From Sphingopyxis jiangsuensis (GTDB lineage: Bacteria > Pseudomonadota > Alphaproteobacteria > Sphingomonadales > Sphingomonadaceae), in contig NZ_JAERPO010000002.1 of the NCBI RefSeq assembly GCF_016734905.1, forward strand, positions 701,524 to 765,523: a stretch of 64,000 bases of DNA, given 5' to 3'. Numbering within the stretch: position 1 is the stretch's first letter; each line of letters opens with the position of its first letter. The notes beneath the pieces are model-generated. The model saw nothing but the letters and a program-made list of their open reading frames with translations. It was not told the origin of the DNA and did not search any database. Made by a program: the position numbers and the translations under genes. Shown here one piece after another: positions 55,991 through 64,000 of the stretch.

Positions 55991-57004
55991 ATGAGGACGT
56001 CCAACACCATCGCGGGCGCGGCGCTGGCCGTCGCGCTCGCGGGCTGCGCCGCGCAGGAACCGGTCATCACCGGCATCCCGCCCGTTCCGGTGACGGCCAG
56101 CGCCGAGACGGCGCCGGTGGGCACCAGCCGCGCCGACGCCGCCGACGACCCGGCGATCTGGGTCGATCCGGCGAACCCCGGCCGCGCGCTGATCGTCGCG
56201 ACCGACAAGAAGGCGGGGCTGCACGTCTATGACCTTGACGGCAAGGACCTCGCCTTTGCCAGGGGCGGGCTCGTCAACAATGTCGACGTCGCGGGCGACA
56301 TCATCGTCGCGAGCGACCGCAACGACGGGCTGAACGCGCATCTTGCCGTCTTCCGCCTCGACCCCGATGCGCCCGCGATCACACCGCTCGGTCGCGCGGC
56401 TGCGGGCACGGGCGAGGCCTATGGCCTGTGCCTCAAGCGCACCGCGCCGGGCGCACCGATCACCGCCGCGCTGATCGTCAAGGACGGGACGGTGCGCGTC
56501 GGCACGCTGGCGGTCGAGGGCACACCCACCTTCGCGGTCGAGTGGGAGCACAAGATCCCGACCCAGTCCGAGGGCTGCGTCTTCGACGGCGACACGCTCT
56601 ATGTGGGTGAGGAGGATGCGGGCATCTGGCGGCTCGTTCCGGGCAGCGCGGGCGTCGCCGCGACGCTCGTCGCACCGGTCGACAACCAGCGGCTCGTCGC
56701 CGACGTCGAGGGGCTCGCGACGATCGATCGCAAGGGCCAGCGTTATCTGATCGCATCGAGCCAGGGCGACAACGCCTTCGCCGTCTTCCGCCTGCCGTCG
56801 ATGGACTATGTCGGCCGCTTCGCGGTCGCCGCGGGCGACTTTGGCGCGGTGAGCGAAACCGACGGGATCGAGGCGGTCGCAGGCAATTTCGGCGCCGCCT
56901 TCCCCGAGGGGATTTTCCTCGCGCAGGACGGGCACAACGAACCCCGCGCGCAGAATTTCAAGCTCGTGCGCTGGGACCGGATTGCGGCGGCGCTGGGGCT
57001 TTAA
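55991..57004 (+). CDS. Beta-propeller phytase lipoprotein
   Basis: 337 residues. A lipoprotein signal (IAGAALAVALAGC, lipobox Cys19) precedes the six-bladed propeller: ADAADDPAIWVDPANPGRALIVATDKKAGLHVYDLDGK, NNVDVAGDIIVASDRN, SEGCVFDGDTLYVGEEDAGIWRL, VADVEGLATI and ETDGIEAVAGNFGAAFPEGIFLAQDG. These carry the calcium- and phosphate-binding acids of this phytase class. It releases phosphate from phytate at the cell surface, and its pairing with a TonB receptor is a known sphingomonad/Caulobacter arrangement. Confidence 0.92.
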   Translation: MRTSNTIAGAALAVALAGCAAQEPVITGIPPVPVTASAETAPVGTSRADAADDPAIWVDPANPGRALIVATDKKAGLHVYDLDGKDLAFARGGLVNNVDVAGDIIVASDRNDGLNAHLAVFRLDPDAPAITPLGRAAAGTGEAYGLCLKRTAPGAPITAALIVKDGTVRVGTLAVEGTPTFAVEWEHKIPTQSEGCVFDGDTLYVGEEDAGIWRLVPGSAGVAATLVAPVDNQRLVADVEGLATIDRKGQRYLIASSQGDNAFAVFRLPSMDYVGRFAVAAGDFGAVSETDGIEAVAGNFGAAFPEGIFLAQDGHNEPRAQNFKLVRWDRIAAALGL

Positions 57005-57027
57005 CGCCCGCGCGGATAAGGAATCAT

Positions 57028-57115
57028 GCGTCCCCGCGAAGGCGGAAACCCAGAGCGGCCTTGCGCTGCTCCGCGCTGGGTCGCCGCCTACGGCTTTATG
57101 CTCCGACGCCGCTTG
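57028..57115. repeat. Intergenic palindromic repeat, degraded family C copy 2
   Basis: GCGTCCCCGCGAAGGCGGAA with AACCCAGAGCG on the left and CGCTGGGTCGCCGCCTACGG on the right mimic the family C plan (outer arms, inner CCCAG/CTGGG pair). Divergence is greater. It lies between phytase and purH. Confidence 0.6.
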
Positions 57116-57181
57116 CGATAGCGGGCGGACACGCCTAGGGGGGCCGCGTCTTTCCCGTCACGCAAAAGGCCGTCCCTTCCC

Positions 57182-58774
57182 ATGACCGATCTCGTTCCCG
57201 TCCGCCGCGCGCTCCTGTCTGTCAGCGACAAGGCGGGGCTCGCCGAGCTTGCCGCCGCGCTCGTCCGCCACGGCGTCGAGCTTGTATCGACCGGCGGCAC
57301 CGCGAAGGCGCTGCGCGAGGCTGGGCATGAGGTGCGCGACGTCGCCGACCTCACCGGCTTTCCCGAGATGATGGACGGCCGCGTCAAGACGCTGCACCCG
57401 ACCGTCCACGGCGGCATCCTCGCGGTGCGCGACGACGCCGCGCATGTCGCGGCGATGGACGCGCACGGCATCGGCGCCATCGACCTCGTCGTCGTCAACC
57501 TCTACCCCTTCGCCGCGACCGTCGCAAAGGGCGCGCCGCGCGACGACATCATCGAAAATATCGACATCGGCGGCCCCGCGATGGTGCGCTCGGCGGCGAA
57601 GAACCACGCTTTCGTCGGCATCGTCACCGAGCCCGAGGATTATGCCGCGGTGATCGCCGAAATGGACGCGAACGGCGGCGCGACCAGCCTCACGCTGCGC
57701 AAGCGCCTCGCCGCGACGGCCTTTGCCCATACCGCGACCTATGACGGGATGATCGCAAGCTGGTTCGCTTTTGCCGACCAGGGCAAGCTTTTCCCCGACA
57801 CGCTGCCGCTCACCGCCAAGCTTGCAAACGAGCTGCGCTATGGCGAGAATCCGCACCAGAAAGCAGCGCTCTACCTCCCCGCCGGTCCCGCATCACGCGG
57901 CATCGCGCAGGCCGAGCAGGTGCAGGGCAAGGAACTCAGCTACAACAATATCAACGACGCCGACGCCGCGCTCGAACTCGTCGCCGAATTTCGCGACGCC
58001 GATCCGACCTGCGTCATCGTCAAGCACGCCAACCCGTGCGGCGTCGCGAGCGCCGCGAGCCTCACCGAAGCCTATGACGCCGCGCTCAAATGCGACGATG
58101 TCTCGGCGTTCGGCGGCATCATCGCGGTCAACCGCCCGCTCGACGGACCGACCGCCGAGGCGATCAGCGCGATCTTTACCGAGGTCGTCTGCGCCCCCGA
58201 CGCCGACGCCGACGCGCGCGCGGTATTCGCGAAGAAGAAGAATCTGCGCCTCCTCCTCACCGGCGAACTTCCCGATCCGGCGCGCGGCGGGCTGATGATG
58301 AAGACGATCGCCGGCGGCTGGCTCGCGCAGAGCCGCGACAACGGCCGCATCACCCGCGCCGACCTTCAGGTCGTGACCGACCGCGCCCCGACCGACGAGG
58401 AGCTCGCCGACGCGCTCTTCGCCTGGACCGTCGCCAAGCACGTCAAATCGAACGCGATCGTCTATGCCAAGGGCGGGTCGACCGCGGGCATCGGCGCGGG
58501 CCAGATGAACCGCCGCGACAGCGCGCGCATCGCCGCCGCAAAGGCGCGCGAGGCGGCCGAGAGCCACGGCTGGAGCGAAGCCCGCACCGTCGGCAGCGCG
58601 GTCGCCAGCGACGCCTTCTTCCCCTTTGCCGACGGATTATTGGCGGCGGTCGAGGCGGGCGCGACCTGCGTCATCCAGCCGGGCGGCTCGATCCGCGACG
58701 ACGAGGTGATCGCGGCGGCGAACGAGGCGGGGCTCGCGATGGTTTTCACCGGCATGCGCCACTTCCGGCACTGA
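57182..58774 (+). CDS. purH: Bifunctional AICAR formyltransferase/IMP cyclohydrolase (PurH)
   Basis: 530 residues. The N-terminal MGS-like cyclohydrolase domain ([54 protein letters not shown]) leads into the C-terminal transformylase with the KHANPCGVA loop, [15 protein letters not shown] and [15 protein letters not shown]. It performs the last two steps of purine synthesis. Expressed from the gap after the phytase. The YqaA gene follows nine bases after the stop. Confidence 0.97.
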   Translation: MTDLVPVRRALLSVSDKAGLAELAAALVRHGVELVSTGGTAKALREAGHEVRDVADLTGFPEMMDGRVKTLHPTVHGGILAVRDDAAHVAAMDAHGIGAIDLVVVNLYPFAATVAKGAPRDDIIENIDIGGPAMVRSAAKNHAFVGIVTEPEDYAAVIAEMDANGGATSLTLRKRLAATAFAHTATYDGMIASWFAFADQGKLFPDTLPLTAKLANELRYGENPHQKAALYLPAGPASRGIAQAEQVQGKELSYNNINDADAALELVAEFRDADPTCVIVKHANPCGVASAASLTEAYDAALKCDDVSAFGGIIAVNRPLDGPTAEAISAIFTEVVCAPDADADARAVFAKKKNLRLLLTGELPDPARGGLMMKTIAGGWLAQSRDNGRITRADLQVVTDRAPTDEELADALFAWTVAKHVKSNAIVYAKGGSTAGIGAGQMNRRDSARIAAAKAREAAESHGWSEARTVGSAVASDAFFPFADGLLAAVEAGATCVIQPGGSIRDDEVIAAANEAGLAMVFTGMRHFRH

Positions 58775-58783
58775 TCGCGCAGC

Positions 58784-59479
58784 ATGGCGATCCAGATCGA
58801 CCCGACCGCACGGCCCACCGCGAAAAGCCTGCTCGCGCATCTTTACAACTGGACGATCGCCAAGGCATCGCATCGCCACGCCGAGGGGTGGCTGTTCGCG
58901 ATCGCCTTCATCGAATCGAGCTTCTTCCCGATTCCGCCGCACCCGGTGCTTGGCCTCATGTGCCTCGCCGACCCGAAACGCGCGGTGCGCTTCGCGGCGA
59001 TCTGCACCGCCGGATCGGTGCTCGGCGGGCTGTTCGGCTATGCCATCGGCCATTTCCTGTACGAGAGCATCGGCCTGTGGCTGCTCGGCGCGCTCGGTCT
59101 CGTCGACAAATTCCCGACCGCCGTCTGCTATCTCAATGAATATGACGCAGAGGCGATCATCATCGCGGGTGCGACGCCGATTCCGTTCAAGCTGATGACC
59201 TTGACCGCGGGTTTCACCGGCATGAACCTCGCGACCTTCGTCGGCGCGAGCATCGTCGGGCGCGGGGTGATCTTTATGGCGGTCGGCGTGCTCTTCCGCC
59301 TGTTCGGCGCACCGATCAAGGCGTTCATCGAGAAATATCTGGGGATGGTGACGACCGCCTTCGTCGCGCTGGTGATCGGCGGCTTCCTCGTCATCGGCCT
59401 GTTGTCGGGCGACGGCGAGAAAACGGCCGATGCGTGCAGCAATGCGACGTGGGAAAGCGTCGGGATGACGCGGAAATAG
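58784..59479 (+). CDS. YqaA/DedA-family membrane protein
   Basis: 231 residues with about five hydrophobic segments. [30 protein letters not shown] matches the YqaA/DedA (SNARE-associated) re-entrant motif, and [33 protein letters not shown] the second. Members of the superfamily flip or transport lipids. It is probably cotranscribed with purH. The end of the gene is a short polar tail with one cysteine. Confidence 0.85.
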   Translation: MAIQIDPTARPTAKSLLAHLYNWTIAKASHRHAEGWLFAIAFIESSFFPIPPHPVLGLMCLADPKRAVRFAAICTAGSVLGGLFGYAIGHFLYESIGLWLLGALGLVDKFPTAVCYLNEYDAEAIIIAGATPIPFKLMTLTAGFTGMNLATFVGASIVGRGVIFMAVGVLFRLFGAPIKAFIEKYLGMVTTAFVALVIGGFLVIGLLSGDGEKTADACSNATWESVGMTRK

Positions 59480-59503
59480 AACGCATACGTCCCATTTTTC
59501 GCC

Positions 59504-59716
59504 ATCCCGGACTTGATCCGGGATCCACAGCGCGGCGCTGTGTGAATGGCCCCCGGATCAAGTCGGCGATTATCCCGATTGGACAAGGAACGGGTGATCC
59601 CCGGCGAAAGCCGGGGCCCACGCGGTCCAGCGCTGCCCGAACTGGACCCCGGCTTTCGCCGGGGATCACATATCTGGCCGAAAGGAATAATGCCGGATCA
59701 AGTCCGGGGTGACGAC
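59504..59716. repeat. Family D element with a family C copy nested inside
   Basis: Left: CATCCCGGACTTGATCCGGG and GCCCCCGGATCAAGTC (about 59504-59565). Middle: family C copy 3, with arms at 59595-59617 and 59644-59668, near-perfect inverses (TGATCCCCGGCGAAAGCCGG). Right: GCCGGATCAAGTCCGGGGTG (about 59691-59712). The arrangement suggests C inserted into D. Confidence 0.75.
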
Positions 59717-59749
59717 AAGCGGGAAAGCCTTCCTTCCTGTAACGCCAAA

Positions 59750-60295
59750 CTACTCGTTCGCCGCCGCGTGCAGCCAGTCGGCGTGGCGCGGCGCCTTCTT
59801 GGTCTGGCTCCACTCCTCGAGCATCAGCGGCGCGACGCGCTTCAGTTCGGCATATTGCTCGTCGGTGCCGATGTCGCACGCGAGCTCGATGCGATGCCCA
59901 TTGGGGTCGAAGAAATAGATCGACTTGAAAATGCCGTGGTGCGTCGGGCCGAGCACCTCGACGCCATTCGCTTCGAGATGCTCCTTCGCCGCGACCAGCT
60001 CGTCATAGCTTCCGACCTTGAACGCCAGATGCTGCACCCATATCGGCGTGTTCGCATCGCGCCCCATTTCGGGCTGGTTGGGCAGCTCGAAGAACGCCAG
60101 GATATTGCCGTTCCCCGCGTCGAGAAAGACATGCATATAGGGGTCATATTCGCCGGTCGACGGCACATGATCCTCGGCAAAGGCGGTCGTATAGGCCATG
60201 CCGAGCATTTGGCTGTACCATTCGACCGTCGCCTTCGCGTCCTTGCAGCGATAGGCGGCGTGGTGGACGCCGCCGAGTTTGATCGGGCTCGTCAT
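59750..60295 (-). CDS. VOC-family (glyoxalase/dioxygenase fold) protein
   Basis: 181 residues. A vicinal-oxygen-chelate fold with metal ligands His in [10 protein letters not shown], His in [10 protein letters not shown] and Glu in HRIELACDI, plus [14 protein letters not shown]. It is coupled to hpd (ATG 60295 overlaps the hpd stop, ATGA), so it probably acts in tyrosine breakdown or aromatic detoxification near homogentisate. The exact reaction is unknown. A frame through hpd to 60625 exists but is not a credible N-terminus. Confidence 0.85.
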   Translation of the reverse strand: MTSPIKLGGVHHAAYRCKDAKATVEWYSQMLGMAYTTAFAEDHVPSTGEYDPYMHVFLDAGNGNILAFFELPNQPEMGRDANTPIWVQHLAFKVGSYDELVAAKEHLEANGVEVLGPTHHGIFKSIYFFDPNGHRIELACDIGTDEQYAELKRVAPLMLEEWSQTKKAPRHADWLHAAANE

Positions 60296-61380
60296 TCTGC
60301 CGGCTCCTCGACATTGAGCGCGCCGCGGCGGATCTGGTCGAGTTCCATCGACTTGAACAGCGCGGTGAAATTGCCCTCGCCGAACCCTTCGTCCTTCTTG
60401 CGCTGGATGAATTCGAAGAAGACCGGACCGATCACTGTCTGTCCGAAAATCTGGAGGAGCAGGCGCGGGTCGCCATCTTCGGTCGAACCGTCGAGCAATA
60501 TGCCGCGCGACTGCAATTCCTCGACCGGCTCGCCATGGCCGGGCAGGCGCTCGGCGAGCATCTCGTAATAGGTCGCGGGCGGTGCGGGGGCGAAGGGATT
60601 GCCCAGCGCTTTCAGCTTGTCCCACGCGGCGTAAAGATCGTCGCAGCTGAACGCGATATGCTGGATGCCCTCGCCATTATAGGCGCGCAGATATTCCTCG
60701 ATCTGCCCGCCGCCGCCGGCGCCTTCCTCGTTGAGCGGAATGCGGATCTTGCCGTCGGGTGCGGTCATCGCCTTGGACGTGAGGCCCGTATATTCGCCCT
60801 TGATGTCGAAATAGCGGATCTCGCGGAAGCCCGCGATGCGCTCATAGAACGCCGCCCAATGCGCCATGCGCCCGCCATAGACATTGTGCGTCAGGTGATC
60901 GATGACCTTCAGCCCCGCGCCGACCGGATGGCGGTCGACGCCCTCTTCATACACAAAGTCGATGTCATAGATCGACAGGTCGTCGCCATAGCGGTCGATC
61001 AGATAGATGATCGATCCGCCGATGCCGCGGATCGCGGGGAGGCGCAGTTCCATCGGCCCCGTCTTGACCTCGACAGGCTCGGCGCCGCGTTCGATCGCTT
61101 GCGCATAGGCCTTGGCGGCATCGCGGCAGCGCCAGCCCATGCCGCACGCCGACGGGCCATGCTCGGCCGCGAAATAGGCGGCGGGCGACTTGGGTTCGTA
61201 ATTGGCGATCAGGTTGATCCCGCCCTGCCGCCACAATTCGACGTCCTTCGACCGGTGGCGCGCGATGCGCGTGAAGCCCATGCGCTCGAAGACCGGCTCG
61301 AGCATGCCCTTTTCGGGCGCGGAGAATTCGACGAATTCGAATCCGTCGAGGCCCAGCGGGTTGTCGAACAGGTCGGCCAT
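60292..61380 (-). CDS. hpd: 4-Hydroxyphenylpyruvate dioxygenase (Hpd)
   Basis: 362 residues with two VOC domains; the C-terminal one is catalytic with iron ligands His in [12 protein letters not shown], His in [12 protein letters not shown] and Glu in [25 protein letters not shown]. It converts 4-hydroxyphenylpyruvate to homogentisate in tyrosine degradation. I start at ATG 61380 ([19 protein letters not shown]), which has GAGGG at eight bases and matches family starts. ATG 61386 and 61395 are alternatives. A palindromic operator lies just upstream. Confidence 0.93.
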   Translation of the reverse strand: MADLFDNPLGLDGFEFVEFSAPEKGMLEPVFERMGFTRIARHRSKDVELWRQGGINLIANYEPKSPAAYFAAEHGPSACGMGWRCRDAAKAYAQAIERGAEPVEVKTGPMELRLPAIRGIGGSIIYLIDRYGDDLSIYDIDFVYEEGVDRHPVGAGLKVIDHLTHNVYGGRMAHWAAFYERIAGFREIRYFDIKGEYTGLTSKAMTAPDGKIRIPLNEEGAGGGGQIEEYLRAYNGEGIQHIAFSCDDLYAAWDKLKALGNPFAPAPPATYYEMLAERLPGHGEPVEELQSRGILLDGSTEDGDPRLLLQIFGQTVIGPVFFEFIQRKKDEGFGEGNFTALFKSMELDQIRRGALNVEEPAE

Positions 61381-61395
61381 GGTCATATCCCTCAT

Positions 61396-61415
61396 ATGGT
61401 TTCAATTGAAACTAT
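61396..61415. promoter_or_regulatory. Palindromic operator-like site upstream of hpd
   Basis: GTTTCAATTGAAAC (61399-61412) is a perfect palindrome. Extending to 20 bases adds one mismatched pair. It lies 19 bases before the chosen hpd start, a position suiting a MarR/HmgR-type repressor. Confidence 0.55.
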
Positions 61416-61454
61416 TATGCTGGAACGGGGCGTGCGAGTCAATGCTGGCGGTGA

Positions 61455-61582
61455 CGCCCTCCCCTTCAGGGGAGGGCAGCGAGACTTGCGAACTTGTTCG
61501 CTAGTCGCAGCGGGTGGGGTCCATCGGCCTTGCGCAAGGCCGATGGACCCCACCCCAACCCCTCCCCTGAAGGGGAGGGGCT
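61455..61582. repeat. Intergenic palindromic repeat, family E copy 2 (plus orientation)
   Basis: GCCCTCCCCTTCAGGGGAGG, then GGCAGCGAGACTTGCGAAC, TAGTCGCAGCGGGTGGGG, an inner hairpin (GGTCCATCGGCC/GGCCGATGGACC) and a closing CCTCCCCTGAAGGGGAGGGG. The core is shared with 44062-44194 in reverse orientation. Lies between hpd and the ABC-F gene. Confidence 0.82.
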
Positions 61583-61583
61583 A

Positions 61584-63467
61584 TCAAGCCGCCGCCGTCT
61601 CGATCGCCTCGAGCGCGTCCATCCACGCCGCCTCGACGCTCTCCAGCTCCGACGCCAGCTTGCCGCGCCGCTGCGCGAGGTCGCCCATCGTCAGCTTCGC
61701 AAGCGCGGGCTCGGCGCTCGCGGGATCGAACATCGCGCGGTCGATCGCGCTGACCTGCTGCGCGAGTTTTCCGGCCTTGGCCTCCAGCTCCTTCGCGCTC
61801 TTGCGGAGCGCCGCCTGCGCCTCGCGCGCCTTCGCCGCTTCCTGCCGCGCAAGCTTGGCGTCCTTCGGCTTGGCGGGGGCCGTCTTGGCCTCGCCATTGT
61901 CGCTCTTGCCGAGGATATAGGCGACATAATCGTCGATGCTGCCGTCGAAATCGCGCGCCGTGCCGTCGTCGACGAGCACGAGCCGGTCGGCGGTCAATTC
62001 GAGCATGTGGCGGTCGTGGCTGACGATGATCACCGCGCCGTCGAAGCCGCTCAGCGCCTGCACCAGCGCCTCGCGCGCGTCGACATCGAGGTGGTTCGTC
62101 GGCTCGTCGAGGATCAGGAGGTGCGGCGCCTCGCGCGTGATCAGCGCCAGCGCCAGCCGCGCGCGCTCGCCGCCCGACAGCTTGCCGACCTCGGTCGTCG
62201 CCTTGTTGCCCGAAAAGCCGAAACGCCCCAATTGCGCGCGCACCGCGCCGGGCGTCTTGCTCGCCATCACGCGCGTCATATGGCCCAGCGGCGTATCGCT
62301 GCCGTCGAGTTCCTCGACCTGATATTGGGTGAAATATCCGACGCGCATCTTGCCCGACGCCGCCATCGCGCCGTCCTCGGGCTTGAGCTGCGCCGCGAGC
62401 AGCCGCGCGAGCGTCGTCTTGCCATTGCCGTTGCGCCCGAGCAGCGCGATGCGGTCGTCGGGGTCGATCCGCAGGTTGAGCCGGCTCAGCACCGGCCTGC
62501 CCGGCGCATAGCCGACGCTGGCAAGGTCGAGCGTTATCAGCGGCGGGCGAAGCTCGTCGGCGGGGCTCGGGAAGTCGAACACAAGGCTGGGGTCTTCGGC
62601 GAGCGCCGCGATCGGCTGCATGCGTGCCAGCTGCTTCGCGCGCGATTGCGCCTGTTTCGCGGTCGAGGCGCGCGCGCTGTTGCGCGCGATATAATCCTGC
62701 AGCTTCGCGCGCTGCGCGTCCTGCGCCGCCTTCGCCGCGGCAAGCTGCGCGGCGCGTTCGGCGCGCTGGCGCTCGAACGCGTCATAGCCGCCGGGATAGA
62801 GCGTCACCTTCCCGCCCTCGAGGTGGAGGATATGGTCGACGACATTGTTCAGCAGGTCGCGCTCGTGACTGATGACGACGAGCTGGCCCGGATAGGCGCG
62901 CAAAAAACTTTCGAGCCACATCGTCGCCTCGAGGTCGAGGTGGTTCGACGGCTCGTCGAGCAGCAACAGGTCGGGGTTCGAAAAGAGCAGCGCGGCGAGC
63001 GCGACGCGCATCTTCCACCCGCCCGAAAAGCTGTCGAGGGGCTGGCCTTGCATATCCTCGTCGAAACCGAGTCCGGTCAGGATGCGTGCGGCGCGCGCGG
63101 GCGCGGTATAGGCGTCGATCGCGATCAGCCGCTCGTGAATGTCGCCAAGCTTGTGCGCATCCTGCTCGACCTCCGACGCCGCGAGCAGTTCGGCGCGCTC
63201 GGTGTCGGCGGCGAGCACCGTCTCGAACGGCGTCGCGCTGCCGCTCGGCGCTTCCTGCGCGATATAGCCGATGCGCGTCTTGCGCGGCATTTCGATGCCG
63301 CCCTCGTCGGCCTCGAGGCTGCCGATCATCGCCTTCATCAGCGTCGACTTGCCCGCGCCGTTGCGCCCGATCAGCCCGGTCCGGCTTCGTGCCGGCAGGC
63401 TCGCACTCGCGCGGTCGAGGATGGTGCGCCCGCCAAGGCGCACGGTAAGGCCGTTGATCGTCAGCAT
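61584..63467 (-). CDS. ABC-F family ATPase (YheS/Uup-like)
   Basis: 627 residues, soluble, with two ABC domains and no membrane part. Walker A motifs GRNGAGKSTLMK and GRNGNGKTTLAR, signatures FSGGWKMRVALAA and LSGGERARLALALI, Walker B LLLDEPSNHLD and LILDEPTNHLD. The Lys/Ala/Glu-rich C-terminal coiled coil (KPKDAKLARQEAAKAREAQAALRKSAKELEAKAGKLAQQ) is typical. ABC-F proteins act on stalled ribosomes. ATG 63467 (MLTINGLTVRLGGRTIL) is the usual start; upstream codons in the same frame are not conserved. Confidence 0.92.
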   Translation of the reverse strand: MLTINGLTVRLGGRTILDRASASLPARSRTGLIGRNGAGKSTLMKAMIGSLEADEGGIEMPRKTRIGYIAQEAPSGSATPFETVLAADTERAELLAASEVEQDAHKLGDIHERLIAIDAYTAPARAARILTGLGFDEDMQGQPLDSFSGGWKMRVALAALLFSNPDLLLLDEPSNHLDLEATMWLESFLRAYPGQLVVISHERDLLNNVVDHILHLEGGKVTLYPGGYDAFERQRAERAAQLAAAKAAQDAQRAKLQDYIARNSARASTAKQAQSRAKQLARMQPIAALAEDPSLVFDFPSPADELRPPLITLDLASVGYAPGRPVLSRLNLRIDPDDRIALLGRNGNGKTTLARLLAAQLKPEDGAMAASGKMRVGYFTQYQVEELDGSDTPLGHMTRVMASKTPGAVRAQLGRFGFSGNKATTEVGKLSGGERARLALALITREAPHLLILDEPTNHLDVDAREALVQALSGFDGAVIIVSHDRHMLELTADRLVLVDDGTARDFDGSIDDYVAYILGKSDNGEAKTAPAKPKDAKLARQEAAKAREAQAALRKSAKELEAKAGKLAQQVSAIDRAMFDPASAEPALAKLTMGDLAQRRGKLASELESVEAAWMDALEAIETAAA

Positions 63468-63521
63468 GGCGCGCGCCCCTAGCATGGCGCGCGGCAAAGC
63501 CCAAGCCGCTGTGCGTCCGAC

Positions 63522-64000
63522 CTAATGCCCGGTCGCCATCGCGACCTTCTTCGGCAGCGGAACGAACCAGACGGCCGCCGCCGCGATCAGGAATACGACG
63601 CCGGAGGCGAGGAAGATATGCAGCACGCCGATCGTCGCCGCCTGCACCTCGACCAGCCGGTCGATCGCCGCGCGCGCCTGTTCGAGCGTCAGCCCCGCGC
63701 GTTCGAGCATCGACATCGCGCCCGCCGGGTCGTTGAGCGCGGGGACGAGCTCCGACCGCGCGACGCGCGACTGCGAATCCCAGGCGGTCGTCGCGATGGC
63801 GGTCGCGATCGCACCGCTCAGCGTGCGGAGGAAATTCATCAGCCCCGCCGCCATCGTCTGGTCCTTTTCGGGGACCGAACTCAGCGCCAGCGCGGTGAGG
63901 CCGACGAAGAAGAAGGGCATGCCCATCCCCTGAAGCAGGTGCGGCGTGACGAGCGTCCAATAATCGGTGTCGGCGGTCCAGCCCGCGCGCAGCAGCGACA
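63522..64000 (-). CDS. MFS (DHA2/EmrB-type) drug exporter, C-terminal part (cut by window edge)
   Basis: The frame is open to the last base of the window, so the N-terminal helices lie outside. The visible part reads TDYWTLVTPHLLQGMGMPFFFVGLTALALSSVPEKDQTMAAGLMNFLRTLSGAIATAIATT, the usual DHA2 late-helix region, then a periplasmic loop and a last helix (HIFLASGVVFLIAAAAVWFVPLP). Such 14-helix proton antiporters export drugs or other hydrophobic compounds, often with an EmrA-type adaptor. Confidence 0.85.
   Translation of the reverse strand, partial: SLLRAGWTADTDYWTLVTPHLLQGMGMPFFFVGLTALALSSVPEKDQTMAAGLMNFLRTLSGAIATAIATTAWDSQSRVARSELVPALNDPAGAMSMLERAGLTLEQARAAIDRLVEVQAATIGVLHIFLASGVVFLIAAAAVWFVPLPKKVAMATGH

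Noticed and set aside
59504-61582. CRISPR array or tRNA cluster among the repeated hairpins
   Set aside because: Repeats are few, long and palindromic, without regular unique spacers, and no cloverleaf with TTCRANY arm was found.
61494-63482. 662-codon open frame antisense to the ABC-F gene
   Set aside because: It begins inside a family E repeat and mirrors the ABC-F coding pattern; no domain is visible.

Overview
The window is a gene-dense, high-GC stretch of chromosome from an alphaproteobacterium, most likely a sphingomonad (Sphingopyxis-like). I infer this from the gene set: NDUFA12, DUF2155, DUF3297 and DUF2585 proteins, an alphaproteobacterial SspB, a TonB receptor paired with a beta-propeller phytase, and a GbsR-type regulator in front of a CIO-type cytochrome bd oxidase. 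No database search was possible. I see no rRNA, tRNA, insertion sequence, prophage or CRISPR array. Both ends cut a gene: a methyltransferase on the left and an MFS exporter on the right.

Layout. 1-3.1 kb: methyltransferase end, aat, DUF2155 lipoprotein, NDUFA12, DUF192 lipoprotein and recX. 3.2-8.6 kb: fatty acyl-AMP ligase, a membrane PAS-GGDEF-EAL protein, a CHAP amidase and a DUF3297 protein. 9.0-11.1 kb: three overlapping Tad-type pseudopilin genes of lower GC. 11.2-15.2 kb: pseudouridine synthase, typA and a TM-helix channel protein. 15.4-18.4 kb: gbsR-like regulator with cydAB. 18.4-22.9 kb: M15 peptidase, MTA/SAH nucleosidase-like protein, SBF transporter, TelA and its membrane partner. 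22.9-30.2 kb: a complete histidine utilisation locus (hutF-hutC leftward, hutI-hutH-hutG-hutU rightward). 30.4-34.5 kb: small secreted protein divergent from a LysR regulator, TSUP permease, an unknown protein and a KAS III enzyme. 34.5-37.5 kb: hisB-hisH-hisA-hisF. 37.6-41.5 kb: sspB, a small membrane protein, fumC, two further small proteins and gmk. 41.5-45.4 kb: a fatty-acyl catabolic set (acyl-CoA dehydrogenase, thiolase, SDR, thioesterase). 45.6-53.0 kb: SMP-30 protein, M3 peptidase, SPFH protein with a ribbon-helix-helix protein, rpe and a heparinase-like protein. 53.2-57.0 kb: TonB receptor plus phytase. 57.2-64 kb: purH, YqaA protein, hpd with a second VOC protein, ABC-F ATPase and the MFS end.

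Most genes are core metabolism, so the most unusual material lies between genes. At least four families of palindromic intergenic repeats occur (A: four copies; B: two; C with a nested D: several; E: two in opposite orientation), some inside the his and fatty-acid gene strings. There is also a set of near-perfect long palindromes that look like operators: before gbsR-cydAB, before the SPFH/RHH pair, before the TonB receptor/phytase pair, before hpd, and between the two hut arms. A CtrA-like box precedes the Tad genes.

Starts were moved from the longest open frame wherever a ribosome site, a stop-start overlap or family knowledge favoured another codon. Function assignments rest on recognised motifs and family resemblance only.
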